Shown one piece after another: positions 11,409-23,200 of a DNA stretch of 64,000 nucleotides. How positions within the stretch are numbered: the first letter of the stretch is position 1; every line of letters starts with the position of its first letter. The DNA is from Lineus longissimus. Lineage: Eukaryota; Nemertea; Pilidiophora; Heteronemertea; Lineidae. Location: assembly GCF_910592395.1 (NCBI RefSeq), contig NC_088320.1:13450501-13514500 (forward strand), in the 5' to 3' direction. The notes under the pieces are model-generated. The model was not told the origin of the DNA. It searched no databases and saw only the letters and a list, made by a program, of their open reading frames with translations. A program made the position numbers and the translations under genes.

Positions 11409-12448
11409 TATGGTTACGTATACACTGTATGTATAGTCTAAACAAAATTCATGTATCCATCATGTCCATCGAATCTGAAAAATATGTGTGCAGACCCATG
11501 ACAATTCTGATTCCGGTACAGTTTGTCGCATTCCATACGGGCCTCGCGTTGGCCGATCCTGCATTCACGACGCACCGCACCCACAGTTACCACGTCGGAC
11601 GTGATTCCCATTGTTTCCTTCCTCGTGACGCAATCATTTCATGACGTCATGAGCCATTGATCATTCACACAGGTAGATTTATTCACACCGGCGCCACTGA
11701 AGTGCGGGTGTGGGACATCATGTATTTAACAATCGTCTGCTAGGACATACAGGACAACGTCGGCGGAGACAGTTGTGACATTTCATTGCAGACAAAGAAA
11801 ACGTCCTCTTCTTCTCGATTTACGTACTTTACTTCAAAAAAGTCAGTTTTAACACTACTGCACAAATATAGAGTGGTCTTAAAGTTCCATTTGGATAGAG
11901 ATTTGACGGACTGATTTGGAAATTCATTCCAACCATGCAAATGTTTCAGAAATGAGAAAAAGCTCCAGGGTGTCATGACATGCATGATGTGTCTTGCCTC
12001 TGCATTTTCGTACTCAGAGGGTTTTCAACTTTCATGTCATTGAAGAAATAATTCATTCCATTCTACTAGTATTCCAACCACAACTGCTCTGGAAAAAGAA
12101 AAATTTCCAATGTGCCTTGACTAGAAATTTTCTTAGGGCCATACGGGGGGGGGGGGCTACTCACATAATTTAAATTTGCGCCAGGGGCACAGGGCCCAGC
12201 ATGCCAGGGGTTTCATGCCATTTAAATCAGGATGAGCTGTAGGCCGAGGTCAGGCCCACTTTATAATGCATTTTATATATTTAGGGGTCCAATGCTGCAC
12301 AAAATCATCATTCTCTGTGTACTGTAGCAGTTATGGTTGGATTGGAATGAACTTTTGAATAGATGAAAACAAAACTATATAAGCCTAGTAAGAGCCTAAC
12401 ACTAACAGTGTTTTTTAACTCCATTATTTTCATTCAAACAGATTGAGA
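11409..12448. other. No recognisable gene
   Basis: AT-rich sequence with a poly-G run near 12147 and no exon or transposon motif that I can support. It separates the hairpin array from the Helitron remnant. Confidence 0.5.
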
Positions 12449-12873
12449 TTTCATTCAACAACATGATAATGAACAAAAATACTCCTAACATGATGGATCA
12501 TTCCTATTCTTGCCATCCAACACCTGTATTATCGCCAAATTGTCAAATTCAGACGCCTGAACATGAAACATGTTCCAACTCGGATCACTGGGACCAGCAG
12601 TATGCTCAAAGAAAAAGACAAAGTCATATGGAACAGACAGCGACAAAGACTCAAACAAAGGACAATCGATTATCAATACCTTCTGATAAACTCTCCCTGG
12701 TACGGAAGTCTTCAATGTGCAAAATGTCCCTGGGGATGGGAACTGCCTTTTTCATTGTCTCAGCCTTGCAATCCATGGAGACACTTCCCATCATGGACTG
12801 TATCGCCAACTCATTTGTTGCCACATTGAACAAAACTGGGATCATTTCGAACAAGCTATATCAGTTTGCCATG
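12449..12873 (+). repeat. Inverted duplication within Helitron, left arm
   Basis: These 425 bp are repeated in reverse complement at 13486-13910 with only a handful of differences (one changes Ser to Leu in the frame containing HETCSNSDHW). It covers the start of the OTU-encoding region. The junction at 12873/13486 is sharp, and the near-identity suggests a recent event. Confidence 0.9.
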
Positions 12874-13289
12874 AGCTGCCCCAACTTACCCCTGAATGCT
12901 ATCGAGAAGTGATGATTGCTGGTAGCGAATATGCTACTGTCTGTGAAGTTAATACTGCAACCAACATTCTAAAGTGTGACATAAGAGTCTGGTTACAAGG
13001 ACTCTCCGGTGACAACACAATTCGATACTACCTTGAAGAGTTCACCACTGATGATCCATTGAGAACAGTCACTCTTTTACTAAGACACCAGCATTTCTTG
13101 TTACTGGTAAATGATACACCACCAAATCCACCTGTTCAACATAAAACAATTAACCTCCAGTTTAAGAAAGATCTGCCACCAGTTGATAAAAGTATCACAA
13201 GGGACAGACCAACCCAAAAAAGGAGAAAACAATCTGATAAGGCAAAAACAAGGGCAAATCAATTAAGAAAGACCAGCAAGAAGAAATAA
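12687..13289 (+). pseudogene. Helitron-encoded OTU-type cysteine protease domain
   Basis: The open frame carries the OTU signature PGDGNCLFHC with catalytic Asp and Cys (Cys codon 12744-12746). It has a C-terminal LRHQHFLLLV containing the candidate catalytic His, then a very basic Lys/Arg-rich tail. OTU proteases accompany Rep/helicase in many animal Helitrons. An in-frame TAA at 12684-12686 cuts off the N-terminal part, which continues in another frame upstream. A truncated, inverted second copy of the domain lies on the minus strand at 13448-13642. It lies just upstream of the Rep frame on the same strand. Confidence 0.75.
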
Positions 13290-13485
13290 AGTAAAGATCA
13301 CAAGCACTCAAAGAGACCAAAAAAAAAACAAATTCAGCACTGCAATGAATACAATATAACAGAACCTGAACCTGAACCCACATAATCCAAGCATTTTAAC
13401 CAAGCAAAGTTAGATTCAATTCGCAATTTTGAGATAGAGCAGATGGCCTACCAGTTCAAATTCTGCCAAATTTGCAATGTGGCAA

Positions 13486-13910
13486 CATGGCAAACTGATA
13501 TAGCTTGTTCGAAATGATCCCAGTTTTGTTCAATGTGGCAACAAATGAGTTGGCGATACAGTCCATGATGGGAAGTGTCTCCATGGATTGCAAGGCTGAG
13601 ACAATGAAAAAGGCAGTTCCCATCCCCAGGGACATTTTGCACATTGAAGACTTCCGTACCAGGGAGAGTTTATCAGAAGGTATTGATAATCGATTGTCCT
13701 TTGTTTGAGTCTTTGTCGCTGTCTGTTCCATATGACTTTGTCTTTTTCTTTGAGCATACTGCTGGTCCCAGTGATCCAAGTTGGAACATGTTTCATGTTC
13801 AGGCGTCTGAATTTGACAATTTGGCGATAATACAGGTGTTGGATGGCAAGAATAGGAATGATCCATCATGTTAGGAGTATTTTTGTTCATTATCATGTTG
13901 TTGAATGAAA
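13486..13910 (-). repeat. Inverted duplication within Helitron, right arm
   Basis: Reverse complement of 12449-12873. It repeats the DGNC active-site region on the minus strand, but the frame runs into unrelated sequence after VCH, so this second OTU copy is truncated. Its outer end runs directly into the Rep-encoding frame. Confidence 0.9.
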
Positions 13911-15409
13911 GAAGACTCGAAATGAAGATTTCAAAGGATCCCACAGTCTGCCAACGATGCTGCAAAGAAAAAAACAGCATAACACTATTCTCCTCACAAA
14001 ACAACATGGATCCAGGAGTAGTTCCACCAGACCTTCAGAATTTAACTGTCATAGAGCAGCAATTAATTTCTCGAATTTCATCATCAATTTATGGCCACAT
14101 GCTTAATCATGGTGGAATTGCAGCAAATGGACACTGTGTCACCTGTCCACAAGCCATTGGAGAGGTGGCCAAACTATTTCCTAGACTTCCATCAGAAATT
14201 AACATAATCAGAGTTCGCAGGCAGGGCAAAAATGAAACAACCAAGGAATTCAATGTCCGGAGGAACGTTGTTGAAAAGGCTTTGAATTGGTTAAAGAATA
14301 ACAACCCTGCAGATGGGGATATAACCATATGCTCTGAAAGGCTTAGCTAGTTGCCAATTTATGGGGAGATGGACAACTTGCCAACAGTAGAGTACGATTC
14401 AACAACAGTGCATAGAGATTACAGAGGACCTGCCCCAGACCAAACAGATCCTGGAGAGACGAATGATGGGGAAACTGTTTCAGGTATCCTCCTGCCAGAT
14501 CCAGCAGTTTATCTGAGGCAAAACGTCGAAAATGTTGTAAAGGATGTGCTGGGTGAAAAACATGGAAAGGTTACAGCCACCAAAAGGGGAACTGTCACCA
14601 TCCCATGGCCAACCTGAGGTGATAAACCACTGTCAGAGTTCACCACCAGGAATTTCTTTACCTTTGCATTTCCATGTTTATTTCCACATGGTACAGGGGA
14701 CCTTTTTACCAATCGCAAAAAAACTTGCACTTCTTTGGGCGACTGGGCAGATCACCTCATGTGGTACCAGGATGGACGATTTGCTCGCCACCAGTGTTTT
14801 AAGTTCATTCTCCACAACATGATAATGAGGAAGAGAGCCCTTGAAAACTCTACGTATATAATCCTTCAGAGGTTAGGTGACCAACACCTCACTGTTGAAG
14901 AACTGAAAGAAAAGATTCAAAATGGTGACAAATCTATTGCAAACAAGATACTCAACTTCAGTGCCAGCCTCAGAGGAACCTCTCAGTATTGGTCGCAAAG
15001 ATTAAAAGAGGTCCAGTCTCTCATTCACTACCAAATCATGAAAGGAAAGGGTCTCCCTTCACTCTTATCTACCGGGAGTTGCGCAGAAGATTATTTTAAA
15101 CCATTGAGGAGACTTCTAGAACTATATATCAATCAGACAACAGGAAAGGCCATTGACTTAGAAAACAAAAGTAAACTTTTCATCGCATTACAGGAACATT
15201 CTCACATTGTTGGTCATTATTTTGATCTTCGTACTAAATGCTACTTCGAAAAAGTGATGAGGCCGGCCTTTGGAGTGGAAGCCTACTGGTACAGGCAAGA
15301 ATTTGCCAAAGGCAGGGGGATTATTCACTGGCATGGCCTTTGCTGGCGCGGTGATAGAGAACCACACAATCTCCTGTATCAAGCCTTTGAAGATGATATT
15401 GATGAAAAA
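13911..15409 (+). pseudogene. Helitron Rep protein, N-terminal half, two nonsense codons
   Basis: One continuous frame, broken only by TAG at 14348-14350 and TGA at 14615-14617. In order: a Cys-rich start (CQRC, NNMDPG); a DUF6570-like domain (PDLQNLTVIEQQLI, YGHMLNHGG, IIRVRRQGKN, ALNWLKNNNP); a Helitron_like_N region (FAFPCLFPHGTGDL, LMWYQDGRFARHQCF); and the rolling-circle HUH motif GIIHWHGLCW with His codons at 15326-15328 and 15332-15334. The catalytic Tyr motif and the helicase are missing, because the frame is cut at 15410 by an inserted repeat. It would nick and transfer single-stranded DNA if whole. The family call is firm from several ordered motifs. Confidence 0.85.
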
Positions 15410-15790
15410 TAATAATAATAAACAAAAAATTGTTATTTATATGGCGCAACTTTCCAGAATTAGTCCTGTTCAAGTGCGCCCTCCCGTCGAGTTGTAGTAT
15501 TGACTATAGAGTTCTGTTTTTATCTGTCCCCTGAATGCATTGTAAGTATTGTTTCTAATGTTACTGTTTAGGCTATTACATAGCCTAGGGGCACTCCTGG
15601 AGAAAGCTCGGCCTCCAAACTTATCAGCGTTGAACCGTGGTTCAATGAGGAGAGCCTGTGCTTCTGATCTCAGGGGCCTGGCTGGTGAGTACAGTTTTAG
15701 CAGTTATGTCAAGTATGCTGGCGCACTGCCATTGATACATTTGTGGACTAGTGTTACAGTCTTAAACTCTATTCGTTTATATATATAAGT
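15410..15790 (-). mobile_element. LINE/SINE-type repeat inserted in Helitron (reverse)
   Basis: It begins with (AAT)n and TTATATGGCGCAACTTTCC, the reverse of the GCGC-TATATAA 3' tails of CR1/L2-like elements. The following CATAGCCTAGGGGCACTCC and AAGCTCGGCCTCC look like body sequence of the same repeat. The insertion ends the Helitron frame at DDIDEK. Confidence 0.5.
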
Positions 15791-16959
15791 TATGTCGCGC
15801 CTATCTGTCCTGACGTCAATCAATGCTCGCATAAATTATAGGTTACGTCACGGAGACTGTCTTGGAGGATTCAAGTAATGAGGTCTGAACATGTATTAAC
15901 TTTAATTCAATGGCGATGCCTTTTATATTCTTGCGCTATTCTCAGTTAGTTTGAGTCCCAGAACTATTCAATTTAAGAGCTACTCGGCCACGTTCACCTG
16001 AGTTCGCATATCCTCAGATACCTCCCTGGCGAGCAGCCTATGGCTAAACAGGAGCTGCGGGGGAAGGGCGCACCGAAGGAGAAGGAGTCCTAAAAGGGAC
16101 TATACTGGTTAAATCAACGGGAAAGTTCCCTAATCTGATACACATATACTTACTGCCAAAGCAACGTACTAACTACTTGATGCAAGTGTCCTCGGTGTGA
16201 AAGTGTGCCCAAAGTACTGTCATGAAAGTCTTGGACAAGTGTTCACCCTAGGATAGTGTGCACCCTTGTAATTAAATATTTACCCTTGCATCTATATAGT
16301 TGCAAATTTAGTTTAGTATGGCATTCAAGAGGAGAGGAAAAGAAGCGAGACCGTTCACAGTGCTGTGTGAAACCCGTCTGCCGTCCCGCGCTCCCAACCG
16401 TCAACAATGGACGTCATGACGTCGGTTGTACCCCCGCTGCTGTGTGACAGATTTGTTCACAAGATAACATTAAACATTATTAATTCTAGTAATGATTAAT
16501 CATAAAAAAATCGCCTTACGCGGCTCTAATTAACATAAGACATGTAGCACAATATTAGCTTCTGTCTGGTAAGTCACAACATTAAGTTTCAGTACATTCT
16601 TCGAGTATTTACAATGACCACTCAAGCGGTGACGGAAACAGCTAAACAACAGCCAGCCCGTCTGCTTTGATCAACATCACGTGACCATCTTGATGACGTC
16701 ATCTCACGAGAGGCGATGAGGCGCATGGCGGCTTCGGAGAAAACGTGTACAAAAGAAACGTGAAACATCGGCAATTACGGACGGAATAATTATGTTAACT
16801 ACCTCATATTTACAACGAACGAACCTAGCAATATGCTGGACGGACTGACATTAAACTTAACACATGGTAACAAGGTAAAACAAAGTTGGAAGCTATTTAA
16901 TTGTCCAAAAATGGTCCAATCAATACTTGCCGCTTACATCAACAATAACACTAACATTG
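15791..16959. other. Non-coding stretch with CRE and E-box motifs
   Basis: No coding exon recognised. Around 16378-16425 and 16675-16740 it holds GGACGTCATGACGTC, the consensus CRE TGACGTCA (within GATGACGTCATC), CACGTGAC and ATGGCGGC. The cluster could be an animal promoter, but no transcript can be tied to it. Confidence 0.3.
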
Positions 16960-17577
16960 TAAAATCCTCACACTATCCAGGATTTTTTCCGTGACATGGT
17001 CAATTCAACAACAGATGACAGCGCAACCCCCAATTCACTTTGCACCAAACTACTCATGAGCACGATCAAAAGAGATATTTCAGCCACTGAAGCAGCTTAC
17101 GAGTTATCATCCTTACCTCTTTATCGCTGTAGCCACCAATTCCAGAATGTCAGTATGTCAGGTGCCAGGAAACTGGAAAAATCCGGTACTACCCTAACAA
17201 AGTTGACTCCTTTCGACAAATACCTCTCTCGAGATAGTTGTCCAAATTTCATCACAGCTGATTTAGAACGTGCCAAATCTGGAAAAGAAAATGGAATAAC
17301 CGATCACGAAGAGAACTACGATGATGATGCAATTGATGGCCAAAATCCTGATGAGCCAGAATGGATGGACCTGGTTAGACCAAATCATGAATATGTCGAT
17401 CCCAGCACAGACTTCATTTACGATGATGGTGGTCCAGAGCACAACTGTAGTGCCTCATCTAGAATATAACCAGCAGATCTTGGTGTATCCTGGCTCGATG
17501 ATCTGAAAAAAGCCCAAACAGAACCAGATCACCTAATCTTACCAGAAGTCTCTATGACATCGATGAACAATGAGCAA
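16960..17577 (+). pseudogene. Helitron linker between Rep and helicase
   Basis: The frame from 16996 reads TIKRDISATEAAYELSSLPL and CSHQFQNVSMS, matching the conserved EISAQEA...LLSLP...S region that follows the Rep domain in Helitron proteins. It is followed by an acidic stretch (NPDEPEWMDLV, DFIYDDGG). A TAA at 17467-17469 interrupts the frame, which then continues PADLGVSWLDDLKKA to MNNEQK, where the helicase Q-motif would begin. It stops exactly where the second palindromic duplication begins (about 17578), so the helicase is absent. Confidence 0.65.
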
Positions 17578-19930
17578 AAATATATACACTGAAATAGCTT
17601 GATTGATTCCCGATCAACCCAAAGTGTATCTGCACTTCCTGTTGCAATAATATTGTGAGAGAACAGGCCAAGTTCTATTTACACTGCGTCCACATATTCC
17701 ATGTCTCATGAATGAACGTAGTTAGCTAGAAATGTATTCATCATATACGAAGTCCTAGAATGCTCATTCAAAATTCAAAAATTCGAAATTCCCACCAAAT
17801 TTATTTAGTCTCTACAATATATGACCACGGCGTACATTAGCTGCGTATTGTGTACATAGTGCATGGGTGGTTTTAAAAGCGGAAAGATAGTCCCTCGAAT
17901 CATAGAGTCCTTCAAAAATGCCTGTGAGGAATTCTAGTCCTAAATCCATGCAAGTTCATCCAGAACACAAATCCTGGCCTCTCAAATCCGGTGTGACAGC
18001 GGATATAGTCCCCCTGGAGTCATAGTCCGGTAGCATTGTATTTGATCAATTAAGCAGCATGATCTATTGTACCGCTAACCCTAACCAAAACATTTAGCAA
18101 TGCGGGCTATTGTTACACGGACTATCAGCCCTAGGACTACTATCCCTTGCACACCGGGTCTTTTCACCGTGAGTGTAAACCTATCCTAACCACTTGAAAT
18201 ATGTCAAGTGAGTTGGAGTAACAGGTTGAAGTTGAAGTCGAGTGTCAATGGAATTTTGCAGACAGTGCAGTGACAATGCAGACTTTCCAAGCATTCACGA
18301 GAGCTTTGTGCTCAATTACCCGACGCACATCCAGAATAAGCCCTGCTAGACCTGGCTACAAATACTAAACCTTGCCCGAACCAACACCCATTACAGTCGT
18401 TGGACTCCAAGCGAAGTGCGCTAGCATCTTTTAAAAAGGTAAGTGAATTCTGCCCAACATTATCTCATTGACATCAGCAGGGGGTAACCACGTAGGAGGG
18501 AGGTTCTCCCTGACCAATGTGTCGCCACAAAGCCATTTCTTTTAAAAAGCCAACAAACTTGTACATCGTGGTGTGTTTCGCCACCCACTTCCAAATCGGT
18601 TTACATTGCCGAATTGGTTTAAAAATCATCACATCCACAATGCCGTGATTGTGGCGAAAACAGTCAAGAATGCGATTATGTTAGGCACAAAATCAGCATT
18701 TAACCGCCTCCATTTGAGTTCTAACCCGTTACCTTTGGAGAGGTTACTGATTGCGGCCTTGCTAATGCTACCTACATGTAGGCTCTATATACCGGGGCCC
18801 TATATATATCAAAATAATCTTAATCCTCAGTTATTGCCTCCTGACATCGGTGAATGATATTTGACGCTGTTTTAGATGAAATTCACAACGCATGCGATTT
18901 TAGGGTTGTTTTCGTGCAAGTCATTGGGATGCAGCGTAAAAGCAAAAAAACCCACCGCCTCACGCTTTGTCCAATCAGTGTTAACCTACTGTTACTATGG
19001 ACGCCACAAACATCTTCTTTTCCATATGTGTGCTCTTTCCATTCCTCATTCGACATGTTGTTTCATACGTCGAAAAGAGGTGTCTTTGTTCTTCCTATTT
19101 TTTGGTCACTTTTTGGCCACGCTCTGCGATGCGTGAAAGGTCAATCACAAAGGCAAGGAGAGAAGGTATGTCTGTTTTGGAGAATGGTTGAGGTATGATC
19201 GCTGGTTTAACCAAACCTTCGAGAATAGCTCGAAACACCATCCATCCTTTGGGAGGACTACAGAGTTTCATGTTCGCGCACTCGAAGTTCTTCAGCTTTG
19301 CGGAATTCTTCATGTGACTCTATATTCGTTGATCGCTCGTAAACACACCACATACTGCTTAAGATCTCCTGTTTGCTGCGGCGATGGAAGCAAAATGGTC
19401 AAGTATACATGTATTAACTTTTACGTATTGAGATTTTGGATTTGTTTTAGGGCAGTGCAGTGTGGCGTGAAATGAAAAAAGCGTTCCATGCTTTGTCGTA
19501 ATCCGCGCAAGAGCTTCTGTTCGTTCGTTTTTTTGCAGGGGGCGTAGAATGACCAAGCCCAGAGGCATTTGCATTCATTGAGATTTCCACCACATGTTAT
19601 TACGATTGCAATAACGCACGCAATTCATGCGACTTTGCTATTTTACACAACACCTCTCGCTAATACACCAAGACAAACGAGTTTGTTCTGCGATTCAAGC
19701 AACGAGTTCGGCGGGGACCGACATTAACCTACACCCTTATATTGTAGTTTACCACTGAATACGATTGCGAGAACGCACGTTCACGCCTTTGCTCTATCAT
19801 GCTTATATGCACCCAAACCGAGACCAGCAAAAGCTTTTGCTTTGCGACATCGCAAGTGGCAATGCACCATATACAATTCAGAAATAGTTATTGCATTGGA
19901 ATATTTTGTAACACTTACCTTATCTCTGGA
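17578..19930 (+). repeat. Left inverted arm of duplication copy 2
   Basis: Mirrors about 26010-27770 on the opposite strand. It contains a 145-bp MITE insertion (18001-18145) with no counterpart in the right arm or in copy 1. Confidence 0.8.
18001..18145. mobile_element. Short MITE in left arm of copy 2
   Basis: 145 bp with imperfect terminal inverted repeats of about 28 bp: GGATATAGTCCCCCTGG and CATAGTCCG at the left, and the complement of CGGACTATCAGCCC...ACTATCC at the right. It is absent from the matching position at about 1699 in copy 1. It includes a chance pair of CTAACC units. Confidence 0.6.
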
Positions 19931-20291
19931 CATCGACAGGTATATGACGATAAAGGCTCCAGCCCAACTGACAACAGTGTCAACACTCGTACAGTTTTAT
20001 GTGTGCTGTCATTGAGGGTGTGTTTTTCAGTCGAGGGGCGGGGGAGTTATTGAGCTCTTATAATTACGTGCCTATGGTGTATACTGGTACATTGTGTCGA
20101 CAGTTAAAGCAGGGAGATACCTTGTTATAGACATCAACGAAAAACCAGACTCATTCGTATCCTCCTACCCTCGCACACATTCGGTTGTTAGTGTCGAGTG
20201 TTGGCCTGCAAGAAGCTCAAAAATCTCAGTTTCCTCTTTTTGCTACATTCCAGGAAGTTACGTCTCTCTAGCAAAGATTTCTGACTGAAAT

Positions 20292-23200
20292 ATGAAGACC
20301 ATTTGTGTCCTGTTCGTTCTGGTGGTGATCTTCTCCTTGGTCCTTGGTAGGTATACATACAACGCCCCGCAATGAGCGATTTAAGCGCTGTACCTATGAT
20401 TATAATCGCTGCTATGTATGCGACAAAAAGATATCACGCCTGCGGGTAAAACGGCTACTGAATCGCTGGGTTTGAGATAATTTTCTTCATCATGATATCA
20501 ATTTCATGAAATAGTACAGATTTTAATCTTTGTGATCTTAGAGCCCAACATCATAACTGCCTTATCCTGCGGAAATCAGGGGTTTTTCTAATAATGCCCC
20601 CTAGCCTGATCGGGGCGAATTCTTCCTCCAATATCGGCTCAGGCTCGTCGAAAGGTGGACCGAAATTGCGCGCTGACTTTATTTACCGGGAGGCGAGAGA
20701 CAGTGCTTTTGGGCGGGGTATAGGATTGATTAATTACTTGGCATGCGATTGTGACAAGGCATGCGACAGTGCATTTGTTATTTCACAGGGCTTTTTCAGC
20801 TGACACTGTATTCAAACAATGGAAAAACCGCATGCGTGTTGAAATTCATGGGACCAAGTCTAAATGCATTTGGTGACGCGATTCAGCTCCCATGTATTTC
20901 ACAACTCATCCGATTTTTCGCATTGCCTCGGTGCAGTGCGGCGCAAAATGACAAAGCAGTGTATGCCCGGTCGCAATCGCAATTACCTTACCCCAAATCT
21001 ACATCCCTTACCGAACACCTGAATTATCATATCCCGTCTATCTAGCACATGCAGGAGATAATGTCGAGGAAGGATTGAATGAAGAAATGGATCTGGAAAA
21101 AGGGTAGGTTACACAGCCTTTGGGTTCCTCTCTCTCGCTTGTTCTATTGGTGGCGTCAGAGTGAAAATGGCTTTTGGTCATACACAAAAAGATTTTAAAC
21201 AGCATCCTCCGTAATCAGTCCACCAAGGTTCCTCCTACCTTGAACTAGAATTAGCTATTTGCCCCCTCCCCCCCCCCCCCCGCTACCAATCAAACTACGG
21301 TAGTCATGACTGTTACAGCTTGATCAATGCATCCTTGATATATATATATATACGCAAGTACGTATTATATGCGTATATATACGCATATATGGACCTCGCC
21401 TCCTCTTATCCACGCTAATAAGGAATTTTCGCTATCCCGTACCGCCGAAAAAATCACCGAAAAAGAACCCATTCCTGCCTATGACGTCATCAGTTTTCGT
21501 GAAATATTCCCCGATCTCGAGTCGGTCTCCGTGAAAAAAGCGCTGTATCTCGGCCGCTATTTCGGGATCGGGAACTATTACTACGAACACCAACTCTCGT
21601 TATTCTCTCGGAAAACTCTCGAAATCTGCATCGGTCACGAAATTTCTCGTAAAACACTCGTAAAGTGCAGGGACGCTTAATCGGATTACACGCCCAGTGG
21701 CGATCCCTCTCGTAGAGTCTCGAGTTCTTGAATTCCGTGACCTTTCGTAAGTTTTTCGATACCTTTCGACAGTATAATCTATTAAACGGTTACTGTCATG
21801 TTGGTTTGCAGGGGGCGCGATAAGTCCGACCATTATGATCAGCGGGCTCAATATTTATGATAGTTGTCAGTTCAACAATGAAACATAGGTGGCGGATAAG
21901 TTTTGCCGTTGCCTATATTTTGTAAAAAAAAATATCTACGCGCACCACAAGCAACTGAGACAGCGTCAGTTAAAGTGCAGAGTGACATTCTGATGAGGAT
22001 GGATAAGCAAGAAGTGTGTTTGCTTGTGATGCTTGACCTTAGTGTGGCTTTTGATACTGTTGATACCACTGTTCTCCTTGAAACCATGAACATGGATTTC
22101 GGAATATCTGGATCTTGCCTCAAATGGCTGGAGTCGTATCTCAACAGTCGGAATCAGCGGATTGTTATCAATGACTCAGTCTCAACTAAATTTGTCCTCA
22201 AAGGTGGTGTTCCTCAGGGCGGCTGCCTAGGGCCAATTTCATTCTTGTTCTACGTTTCGCGCCTCTATCACGTGATATCCCGACATCTACCTGACGCTCA
22301 TGGATATTTTGATGATAATCAGTTATATCTGTCTTTTCGCCCACTTCCGACTTCTGTTGAATGCGATGCGGTGAAGGAGGCTGAGAACTGCGTTCGTGAT
22401 GTAAGGGCTTGGCTTATCACCAACCAGCTGTTGATTAACGATGTGAAAACTGAATTTATCATCATTGGTTCCCGCCAACAATTGCTCAAAGTAAACATTG
22501 ACTCAATTAAAGTTGGTGTGACTGATGTGAGCCCTGTCAAATGTGTGAGAAATCTCGGCGTATGGTTTGATTCTAATATGAATATGGAAACCCACGTACG
22601 CAAAGTGTGCTCAAAGGCCTTTCGCGGATTTTATAACATCAGACAAATTCAGAAATTTCTGACTGAGGACACCACCAAGATTCTTGTTCATGCTTTCGCA
22701 ACTGCCCATCTCGACTACTGTAATGCTGTTCTATATGGCATCACTGACAAGCAGTGTAGTCGGATGCAGAAGGTTTTGAATGCTGCTGCATGGGTTGTAT
22801 GTCTTGTGCCTCGCTTTGACCATATCACTCCGGTACTTGTACATCTACACTGGCTACCTGTTAAGTACAGGATAATTTTCAAGGTCTAACTTCTAATGTT
22901 TAAGGCCCTCCAGGGTAATGCTCCTCAGTACCTGGTTGATATAGTCAAGGTCAGGCAACCATTGTCTCATCATAGATTGCGTGCTGACTCTGAGCTATTG
23001 CTTGTGGTGCCGGTTACGCGTTGCGTAACTTTTGGGGACCGGGCTTTTTGCTCGGCTGCCCCCAAGCTTTGGAACAATCTCCCCAGGAGTATTAGGTTGG
23101 CAGGAAACATCGGCCAGTTCAAATCACTCCTTAAGCGTCATTTTTAGGGGGGGGGGGTGCGCTCGAGAATATGCCTTGCATAGCCGAGCGCTATATAAAT

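Noticed and set aside
12463-12912. 149-residue open frame over the Helitron OTU region
   Set aside because: After about residue 75 it runs out of frame across the OTU domain, whose DGNC motif lies in another frame. The N-terminal part may be a shifted piece of the same Helitron protein.
18074-18092. Telomere-like CTAACCCTAACC
   Set aside because: Only two units, inside a MITE. Not an interstitial telomere tract.
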